6,259 bases of DNA from JAXHUK01 sp034189725. GTDB taxonomy: Bacteria > Chloroflexota > Dehalococcoidia > SZUA-161. A program made the position numbers and the translations under genes. The notes beneath the pieces are model-generated. The model saw only the letters and a program-made list of their open reading frames with translations. It ran no database searches and was not told the origin of the DNA. Below, piece by piece: positions 1 to 4,942 of the stretch (positions are counted from its first letter, which is position 1; the number at the start of each line of letters is the position of its first letter). Where the stretch lies: positions 1-6,259 of the forward strand of contig JAXHUK010000149.1 in the NCBI GenBank assembly GCA_034189725.1. Direction: 5' to 3'.

Positions 1-1272
1 CTGAATCACCAGCTACGAGGCCCCGAATCGGATGGCGATGCCGGGTACGTCTCTCAGTTAGCCTGCGAAATGGCTCTTCCTGCGACCATCGGTAGTCAGG
101 ATGTTCGAGCCTACCAAAAAGCGCACCGCCTTTCCCTCGAGGAAGCGGCTCGCGAGGTGAGATACGCCTTCTTCGCCGATATCGCGCACTCTTTGGGCAC
201 AACCACGGTGGCAGTAGGACATACATCGGATGACCAGGTCGAAACAATCCTGATGAACCTGGTGCGTGGAACAGGTCTCGGGGGACTACGTGGTATGCAG
301 CCGCTGAGTCTCAGGGCATCGCACTTCGGAACCGAACTCAGGATCGTACGGCCTCTGCTCATGATCAGGGGAGAAGAAACAGAATCCTATTGCGCTGCTC
401 AGGGACTGTCCCCCAGAGGCGATTCCTCTAACCTTTTACCGGATCAGATGCGCAACCGGACGCGCTCCCAGCTTGTCCCGCTGCTCCGAGAGTATAATCC
501 AGATATCGACAGAGCGTTACTACGTACCGCCCGTGCTGCCGATGCCGACCTGGACTACATCGAAAACGAGGTTCTACGGCTTTGGGGCACAGTAGCGAAC
601 GAGCGATCAGAAGGAATTACTATCGAAAGGGCAGCATTCTCCCGTCTCCACCCTGCCCTCCAGCGCCACCTCGTTCGCTCTGCATTCCAGCGCCTGCTCG
701 GTGACCTCCAGGATATCGAGTCCGTACACATCGAGAATGTGATAGCAGCCCTGGACAAGCCAGTGGGCAAACTACTTAACCTGCCCCATGATTTGACCTT
801 TTACGGTGATTACGACCATGGCCTGATAACAGCCAGAGAAGCATCCTGCCCCTTTCCTGTGCTGGCAGGTGAGTGCCGGCTCAACATTCCCGGCGAGACC
901 GAGTTCTGCGGATGGAGAGTAACCAGCAGCATCCTGAATCAGAGACCGACTGAGGAGCATGATGGGGATGAGTTAAGGGCATATCTCGACCTCGACATCA
1001 CCGGTGAGGAAATCACAGTTCGAGGACGCAGGCGCGGCGAAAAAATCCAGCCCCTGGGTATGGAATCCCCCAAAAAGCTTCAGGACTTCATGGTCGATGC
1101 CAAGATCCCCCAAACCTGGCGGGATCGAGTACCACTGGTCTGCTCGCCGCAGCACATACTATGGGTAGCAGGCTGGCGCATCGACCACCGTGCCCGCATC
1201 ACGCCCTCCACCAGGCGCATCCTCTGTCTGCAATTTGAGCAGCGAGAGCGAGACTCACTACCAAATCCGTAG
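1..1272 (+). CDS. tilS: tRNA(Ile) lysidine synthase TilS, 5' end outside the window
   Basis: TilS ligates lysine to C34 of the CAU-anticodon tRNA-Ile using ATP, so that the tRNA reads AUA; it acts in the cytoplasm and is usually essential. The frame is open from the first base and gives 423 residues before TAG. I do not take the ATG at base 70 as the start, because the 23 codons before it already read as TilS (LNHQLRG). The SGGxDS ATP-binding loop must lie upstream of the window. Visible family features are HTSDDQVET near window residues 75-83, RNRTRSQLVPLL with EYNP, a middle substrate-binding region, and a C-terminal TilS domain with RGRRRGEKIQPLGM, KKLQDFMVDAKIP and WVAGWRID. No frameshift is seen. 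The next gene on this strand is 469 bases away with its own promoter, so tilS is probably the last gene of its unit. The identification is firm; the Chloroflexota-like flavour is an impression. Confidence 0.95.
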   Translation: MNHQLRGPESDGDAGYVSQLACEMALPATIGSQDVRAYQKAHRLSLEEAAREVRYAFFADIAHSLGTTTVAVGHTSDDQVETILMNLVRGTGLGGLRGMQPLSLRASHFGTELRIVRPLLMIRGEETESYCAAQGLSPRGDSSNLLPDQMRNRTRSQLVPLLREYNPDIDRALLRTARAADADLDYIENEVLRLWGTVANERSEGITIERAAFSRLHPALQRHLVRSAFQRLLGDLQDIESVHIENVIAALDKPVGKLLNLPHDLTFYGDYDHGLITAREASCPFPVLAGECRLNIPGETEFCGWRVTSSILNQRPTEEHDGDELRAYLDLDITGEEITVRGRRRGEKIQPLGMESPKKLQDFMVDAKIPQTWRDRVPLVCSPQHILWVAGWRIDHRARITPSTRRILCLQFEQRERDSLPNP

Positions 1273-1293
1273 GGATAATTCGTGAATTGCCCT
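1271..1293 (+). repeat. Weak inverted repeat over the tilS stop codon
   Basis: AGGG (1271-1274) can pair with CCCT (1290-1293), and AATTC (1277-1281) with GAATT (1284-1288) around a two-base loop, with mismatches between the two blocks. The repeat overlaps the TAG stop at 1270-1272. No T run follows it. It could add some stability to the mRNA 3' end, but it may be chance. Confidence 0.25.
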
Positions 1294-1322
1294 GTTCTCC
1301 AGTGACTCCGATTTCGAAAAGA

Positions 1323-1359
1323 TAGCCCAAATTGTCGAGCTAAGATTCTATTTGGGCTA
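1323..1359 (+). repeat. Perfect 10-bp inverted repeat downstream of tilS
   Basis: TAGCCCAAAT (1323-1332) is matched exactly by ATTTGGGCTA (1350-1359) across a 17-base loop. It begins 51 bases after the tilS stop and ends 28 bases before the predicted tup -35 box. It could be a 3' hairpin protecting or ending the tilS mRNA, although no T tract follows on either strand, or an operator for a dimeric regulator upstream of the tup promoter. The symmetry is certain; the function is not known. Confidence 0.5.
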
Positions 1360-1386
1360 AGCGAGGGTTTAACGCTCCTTTGCTGC

Positions 1387-1416
1387 TTGCGCCCAACCAT
1401 AAGTTCGTGATATAGT
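1387..1416 (+). promoter_or_regulatory. Predicted housekeeping-sigma promoter for the tup leader and operon
   Basis: TTGCGC (1387-1392) serves as the -35 box, followed by 18 bases and TATAGT (1411-1416) as the -10 box. The -10 is preceded by TG at 1408-1409, giving an extended -10 (TGATATAGT). Transcription would start near 1423, about ten bases before the first strand of the riboswitch closing stem, which is where a leader promoter should sit. Predicted from sequence only. Confidence 0.6.
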
Positions 1417-1433
1417 AATCGCAACTTACTATG

Positions 1434-1535
1434 TTCTCCGATCTACCATGCCTAAACTTCAAGTACTGAAGCAAGGCAGGTAGACGATAGGGTATTGTGG
1501 GAAACTGCTCTGCCTCTCGTATTTGGAAAGGAGAA
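1434..1535 (+). promoter_or_regulatory. Moco/Tuco-family riboswitch aptamer upstream of tupABC
   Basis: This RNA would sense molybdenum or tungsten cofactor and control tungstate uptake. The block at 1512-1531, GCCTCTCGTATTTGGAAAGG, differs at two bases (both C/T) from the end of the E. coli moaA leader riboswitch as I remember it. Stems seen: closing stem TTCTCC (1434-1439) with GGAGAA (1530-1535); a long arm CTACC (1443-1447) with GGTAG (1479-1483), continued by TGCC (1449-1452) with GGCA (1475-1478) past one bulged A, and capped by CTTCA (1457-1461) with TGAAG (1467-1471); and ACGA (1484-1487) with TCGT (1517-1520). The 1488-1511 stretch forms no long stem. As I recall, tungsten-cofactor variants of this class lack one stem, which would suit a tungstate transporter. 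The closing stem covers AAAGGAG at 1527-1533, so ligand binding would hide that Shine-Dalgarno site. The main doubt is which metal cofactor is sensed. Confidence 0.85.
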
Positions 1536-1538
1536 ATA

Positions 1539-1622
1539 ATGGGACGAATGAAATTATGCGTGAGCACCCGTTTTCTCTGGGTGCTCACGTTTTGTCTGTT
1601 CCCCCGCCCGCCTACTCAGTGA
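1539..1622 (+). CDS. Possible 27-codon leader peptide spanning the attenuator
   Basis: ATG at 1539 follows AAAGGAG (1527-1533) with a five-base gap, a near-ideal ribosome site. The frame encodes 27 residues beginning MGRMKLCVST and ending PRPPTQ before TGA at 1620-1622. I recognise no protein family in it. What makes it notable is its position: its Shine-Dalgarno is one strand of the riboswitch closing stem, and its codons cover the whole terminator hairpin at 1559-1589. A translating ribosome would prevent that hairpin from forming. It may therefore be a leader peptide whose translation, gated by the riboswitch, lets RNA polymerase continue into tupA. Alternatively it is a chance frame, and the purine-rich sequence is simply the conserved 3' edge of the aptamer. 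The coding assignment is weak. Confidence 0.35.
   Translation: MGRMKLCVSTRFLWVLTFCLFPRPPTQ
1559..1598 (+). terminator. Intrinsic terminator (attenuator) between riboswitch and tupA
   Basis: CGTGAGCACCC (1559-1569) pairs perfectly over 11 bp with GGGTGCTCACG (1579-1589) around a nine-base loop, followed by TTTT from 1590 and further T-rich sequence. It lies between the aptamer and tupA with no finished gene before it, which fits an attenuator rather than an end-of-operon terminator. Its loop contains TTTCTC (1572-1577), complementary to GAGAAA (1531-1536) in the 3' strand of the riboswitch closing stem, so the two structures could compete. Confidence 0.85.
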
Positions 1623-1726
1623 ATCCACAAGGTACATGGTGATCGTACAATTGAGTATGGTTGTGTAATCCTTTACCACACTATGAAACAAGCCATAAAC
1701 AAAAAAGTACTTGAGACTAATAAAGC

Positions 1727-1744
1727 GGAGGTACCTACATATTG
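1727..1744 (+). promoter_or_regulatory. Ribosome binding site that fixes the TTG start of tupA
   Basis: GGAGG at 1727-1731 is followed by ten bases and then TTG at 1742-1744. The peptide from this TTG is a proper lipoprotein signal (Lys-Arg, hydrophobic core, LSAC). The next in-frame methionine is residue 17, inside the signal peptide, so TTG is the likely start. Confidence 0.8.
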
Positions 1745-2665
1745 AAAAGAGTAGTGTTTCTTATACTGACAGCGATTTTGCTGTTATCCATGGGTAGTAC
1801 GCTCTCGGCATGTGATGAGCAGGACACCCATAAAGCCACCCCAACCCCCACGGTCGAAGCCACCCCGACCACTGAAGGGGTACCACCTCTGGAGTCAGCT
1901 GGACGGTTAAAAGTAGCAACCACCACCAGCCTGTACGACACCGGTCTTTGGGGCTACTTAGAGCCAATGTTCGAGGAAAAGTATGACGTAGAGGTCGACG
2001 TACTCTATGCTGGCACAGGCAAAGCCCTGGAGTGGGGAACCAGAGGTGATGTCGATGTTATTACCGTTCACTCCAAATCCCGCGAAGAACAATTCGTGGC
2101 TGATGGCTACGGAGAAGAACGAGTGCCGTTTGCCTACAACTACTTCCTCATCGTCGGTCCTGAGGACGATCCTGCCGGCATCAGTGGCATGAGTCCGGAA
2201 GATGCATTTGCCACGCTGATGACCGTGGGAGCGGAGAATCCCGATGTCAAGTTCATCTCCCGTGGAGACGATTCCGGCACGCACGGCAAAGAAAAAGCGA
2301 TCTGGACCAGTGCCGGGTACGACTACGAAGAAGTCAGGACAGCAGGTGACTGGTACATAGAGGCCGGAAGTGGCATGGGGCCAACGCTTGTAATGGCCAG
2401 TGAGATGCTGGGCTACACGCTAAGCGACATCGGCACCTTCCTCTCATTCCAGGCAGAGTTGGGTCTGGTCCCCGTTGTAGACGAGGGCGACATATTGCTT
2501 AATGTCTATTCGGTCCTCGTGGTGACCAGCACAAAGTATCCAGAAATGGCAAATAATATGGTAGAATTCATTACATCGGATGAAATTCAGGAACTAATCG
2601 GCGACTACGGTGTTGAGGAATACGGCAGACAACTGTTCACACCCTGCGCCGGCCAGGACATGTAG
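1742..2665 (+). CDS. tupA: Tungstate ABC transporter, substrate-binding lipoprotein TupA
   Basis: TupA captures tungstate outside the membrane and delivers it to TupBC. The 307-residue product starts at TTG. Residues 1-24 form a lipoprotein signal peptide (KR, hydrophobic stretch, LSAC with Cys24 as lipid anchor), followed by a Thr/Pro-rich tether at about 30-50. The binding domain has the family hallmarks: VATTTS (58-63) with YDTGL, GTGKALE (91-97), SRGDDSGTH (173-181) and GSGMGPTL (209-216). The TTTS and SRGDDSGT loops are the parts of this family that hold the oxyanion. The protein ends naturally (LFTPCAGQDM). It is the first gene of a tight three-gene operon: the TAG stop is six bases before tupB and is included in the TAGGAG ribosome site. 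The riboswitch and attenuator upstream probably control it. TupA proteins prefer tungstate over molybdate; metal choice here is inferred from family resemblance. Confidence 0.92.
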   Translation: MKRVVFLILTAILLLSMGSTLSACDEQDTHKATPTPTVEATPTTEGVPPLESAGRLKVATTTSLYDTGLWGYLEPMFEEKYDVEVDVLYAGTGKALEWGTRGDVDVITVHSKSREEQFVADGYGEERVPFAYNYFLIVGPEDDPAGISGMSPEDAFATLMTVGAENPDVKFISRGDDSGTHGKEKAIWTSAGYDYEEVRTAGDWYIEAGSGMGPTLVMASEMLGYTLSDIGTFLSFQAELGLVPVVDEGDILLNVYSVLVVTSTKYPEMANNMVEFITSDEIQELIGDYGVEEYGRQLFTPCAGQDM

Positions 2666-2671
2666 GAGTAA

Positions 2672-3358
2672 ATGTCCGAGCTAGCTGACGCTTTTGTAAC
2701 CGCACTGAAGCTGATTTTTACCGGAGACCCCGAGGTTCTGGCGATCACAGCCAGGACCCTGGGGATCTCCGGTAGCTCCACATTAATTTCCACCCTGATA
2801 TTTGTGCCCCTGGGCTGCTTGATATACTTTAATGAGTTCAAAGGTAAACGACTCTTAATAAACATCATACAGACCTTCTATAGCCTGCCCACCGTTTTCG
2901 TTGGCTTGCTGGTATTCATCACATTCTCCAGGGCAGGGCCGCTCGGCAGCCTGGGCATTCTGTTCACCCCCACCGTAATGATAATCGGGCAAGTCGCTCT
3001 GATATCGCCCATTATTACAGGACTAACTATCTCAGCGCTGAGCGGTGTAGGCCCCGAAATCAGGGACACTGCCGTCTCCCTGGGCGCTACCAGGTTTCAA
3101 ACAGTTCGTACGATATTGACCGAAGCGAGATATGCTACAGCAACCGCTATCCTGGTCGGATTCGGGCGTGCCATCGCCGAGGTCGGTCTTGCTATAATGG
3201 TTGGTGGCAACATCAGAGGGTTCACCCGCACGCTCACCACTGCGATGTCACTGGAAACATCCATGGGGAATATCGAACTGTCAATGGCATTGGGACTCAT
3301 CCTCATCACACTCGCGCTTATTGTCAGCTTCCTGGTAAACAGGTTGCAACAGAGGTAA
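2672..3358 (+). CDS. tupB: Tungstate ABC transporter, permease TupB
   Basis: TupB forms the transmembrane channel for tungstate. The protein has 228 residues, a normal length for this small permease family. Hydrophobic segments are visible at about residues 32-53, 62-85, 94-120, 155-178 and 202-223. The cytoplasmic coupling loop that docks on the ATPase (EAA-type) is at about 131-152, reading RDTAVSLGATRFQTV. The conserved family phrases SLPTVFVGLLVF and FGRAIAEVGLAIMVGGNI are both present. ATG at 2672 follows AGGAG (2664-2668) with only three bases between, a short spacing that suggests translational coupling to tupA. Three bases separate its TAA stop from the tupC start, so the three genes should be made together. 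No defects are seen. Confidence 0.93.
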   Translation: MSELADAFVTALKLIFTGDPEVLAITARTLGISGSSTLISTLIFVPLGCLIYFNEFKGKRLLINIIQTFYSLPTVFVGLLVFITFSRAGPLGSLGILFTPTVMIIGQVALISPIITGLTISALSGVGPEIRDTAVSLGATRFQTVRTILTEARYATATAILVGFGRAIAEVGLAIMVGGNIRGFTRTLTTAMSLETSMGNIELSMALGLILITLALIVSFLVNRLQQR

Positions 3359-3361
3359 CAA

Positions 3362-4435
3362 ATGCAACTGGAAGTAAAAGGAGTATATCAACAGTTCGGT
3401 GAAAGCGAGATACTGAAGGGCGTCGATCTCAGTGTCAAACAGGGCGAGGTATTCGTGATCATAGGCCCCACCGGTTCAGGGAAGACCACGCTCCTGCGCA
3501 TAATCGGGCTGCTTGACAAACCGACATCGGGCGCACTCTATTTCGGTGGCCATGAGGTCACTGATTCAGAAAGTGCCCGCCTCGACGTCCGCAGAAAACT
3601 GGCGATAGTATTCCAGAAGCCCGCTGTATTCAATACCAGTGTCTACGACAATGTCGCCTATGGACTCAAGATCAGGAACGAAAAAGACGATAGCCTGCGC
3701 AGTAAGGTGCAAAATGCGCTGGAGACCGTAGGGCTATCGGGATACGAGAACAGGAGAGCCCGAACACTGTCGGGAGGAGAGATTCAGCGAGTGGCCCTGG
3801 CCCGGGCGATGGTCATTGAACCCGAGTTGCTGCTGCTGGATGAGCCTACGGCAAACCTCGACCCGGTATCCACAGCGAACGTGGAGAAGCTGATATCGCA
3901 GGTCATTCAGAAGCTGGATTCCACTGTCATTATGTCAACCCATGACATGTTTCAGGGGCAGCGCCTCGCCGACCGCATGGGGGTGATTATCGCGGGAGAG
4001 ATGCTGCAAACAGGCGATCCCAGGGAGATATTCTCCTTACCCCAAGGCCGCGAGATCGCCGAATTCGTGGGCATGGAGAACATACTGAGTGGTAAAGTCT
4101 CCTCCAACGAGGGGGGCATGGTCACCATAGGTATCGACAACACCGTGGTCGAGGGGATATCGAACCTCGATGCCGGCACCGAGGTTTACGCCTGCATCCG
4201 CCCCGAGGAGATCACCCTGGCGCGAGCAAAAGACTCGACCAGCGCCCGTAACACCTTCCCTGCCGAGATAACCCGCATCGTACTGTTCGGACCGCTCGCC
4301 CGTGTCGAGATGGACACCGGCTTCCCCCTTATCGCCCTGATAACCAAACGGTCGGCAGAGGAGATGGACTTGCAGACCGGCACCCGCATCCATGCCTCGT
4401 TCAAAGCCACCGGGGTTCACATTATCCCACGATGA
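3362..4435 (+). CDS. tupC: Tungstate ABC transporter, ATP-binding protein TupC with C-terminal TOBE-like domain
   Basis: TupC hydrolyses ATP to drive tungstate import through TupB. The 357-residue protein has a complete ABC ATPase domain: Walker A GPTGSGKT (35-42), a Q-loop in VFQKPAVF, signature LSGGE (136-140), Walker B LLLLDEP with Asp160-Glu161, and the switch histidine in STHDM (His194). From about residue 240 a TOBE-like regulatory domain follows (IRPEEITLAR, then FPAEITRIVLFGPLARVEMDTG, split here as IRPEE and GPLARVE landmarks), as in molybdate/sulfate-type ATPases, where such domains can bind oxyanion. The natural ending FKATGVHIIPR shows that the gene is complete. ATG follows AGAGG (3351-3355) with six bases between. 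The TGA stop is only 21 bases before the first CRISPR repeat, and I see no terminator with a T tract after it, so tup transcripts may run into the array in antisense. Confidence 0.92.
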   Translation: MQLEVKGVYQQFGESEILKGVDLSVKQGEVFVIIGPTGSGKTTLLRIIGLLDKPTSGALYFGGHEVTDSESARLDVRRKLAIVFQKPAVFNTSVYDNVAYGLKIRNEKDDSLRSKVQNALETVGLSGYENRRARTLSGGEIQRVALARAMVIEPELLLLDEPTANLDPVSTANVEKLISQVIQKLDSTVIMSTHDMFQGQRLADRMGVIIAGEMLQTGDPREIFSLPQGREIAEFVGMENILSGKVSSNEGGMVTIGIDNTVVEGISNLDAGTEVYACIRPEEITLARAKDSTSARNTFPAEITRIVLFGPLARVEMDTGFPLIALITKRSAEEMDLQTGTRIHASFKATGVHIIPR

Positions 4436-4456
4436 GCTAGTAGAAATGTAACACAC

Positions 4457-4639
4457 GTTTCAATCCTCACCCGACCCTTAGGCCGGGTGCTACTCTGTTA
4501 AGGGTGTTCAGCGATGCACTCCTCTCTTCGTTTCAATCCTCACCCGACCCTTAGGCCGGGTGCTACCGAATGAAAAACATCCCGTTTAAACCCTATTTCC
4601 GTGTTTCAATCCTCACCCGACCCTTAGGCCGGGTGCTAC
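4457..4639 (-). CRISPR. CRISPR array: three identical 37-base repeats, two 36-base spacers, no leader
   Basis: Repeats lie at 4457-4493, 4530-4566 and 4603-4639 and are identical. Spacers are 4494-4529 and 4567-4602. I call the - strand as crRNA strand for three reasons. On that strand the repeat ends in ATTGAAAC. The hairpin CACCCGGCC/GGTCGGGTG with loop TAAG has nine pairs including a G-U, whereas the other strand has an A-C mismatch there. The cas genes also run on the - strand. Eleven bases (AGGATTGAAAC) follow the stem, matching the handle length Cas5 leaves in type I-C. The repeat is about five bases longer than the usual 32-base type I-C repeat as I remember it. No AT-rich leader exists on either side: cas4 coding sequence abuts 4639 and tupC ends 21 bases before 4457. 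Expression would depend on read-through from the cas operon. I saw no match to either spacer in this window. Confidence 0.97.
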
Positions 4640-4929
4640 GGCATCTGTTGCGCCCCCGTTATATTATCGAGAACTACATCCGCCTTGCCAATCAGCCCCA
4701 GACGTTCCGACCACAAGGGCAACGCCCGCTCGATGCGCACCTCATCGAACACCTCGGACTCCTCATCATGCACCCGCTCGTGGACATCTCGCCCGCGCAG
4801 GGTGTACAGGTTCTCGTCCCATACCTGCTCCCGATAGATAAGGGCACACTGCCGTGGACAGTAGCTGTAGTGCTCCAGCGCCGAGAGCAAGACAGGCTCT
4901 TCATTCTCCATCCCATGTTCAATTGTCAT
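4636..4929 (-). pseudogene. cas4: cas4, truncated 3' by a CRISPR repeat (type I-C)
   Basis: Cas4 is an iron-sulfur RecB-type nuclease that trims and orients new spacers with Cas1-Cas2. Here only 97 codons remain, about half of the usual length. I choose ATG at 4929, 13 bases after the cas7 stop, with GGGAAG as a weak ribosome site; a TTG at 4950 is possible but less likely. The N-terminal family features are present: LLSALEHYSYCPRQCAL with the first cluster cysteine region (Cys24, Cys28), REQVW, a histidine in RDVHERVH (His50), and GKADVV with the catalytic-type Asp84. The frame then runs to ...GAQQM, and its last sense codon CCG and the TAG stop use repeat bases: 4639 belongs to the repeat and 4636-4638 is the stop. 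Lost are the Glu/Lys active-site motif (usually PVEYK) and the C-terminal cysteines that complete the Fe-S cluster. The product should be inactive as a nuclease. Confidence 0.9.
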
Positions 4930-4942
4930 CGTTGCTTCCCAT

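Noticed and set aside
70..72. ATG as the start of tilS
   Set aside because: The frame is open to base 1 and the upstream codons already read as TilS (LNHQLRG), so the gene is partial and starts outside the window.
1293..1439. Direct repeat TGTTCTCC at 1293-1300 and 1432-1439
   Set aside because: Eight bases in two copies can be chance. Only the second copy lies in the structured leader, and the first lies upstream of the predicted transcription start.
1340..1588. 82-codon open frame on the - strand in the tilS-tupA gap
   Set aside because: It lies antisense to the promoter, the riboswitch and most of the terminator, has no recognisable domain, and its sequence is explained by those RNA elements.
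1651..1687. Second promoter just before tupA
   Set aside because: TTGAGT and TTGTGT boxes occur, but none has a good -10 box at a proper distance; the best pairing has a 15-base gap to TATGAA.
2007..2284. Open frames overlapping tupA on both strands, and similar ones over tupB, tupC and cas7
   Set aside because: They are shadows of well-identified genes, with no domain or ribosome site supporting them.
4457..4639. CRISPR repeat hairpins as the tup operon terminator
   Set aside because: The + strand stem has an A-C mismatch and no T run follows any repeat, so the repeats do not look like intrinsic terminators.
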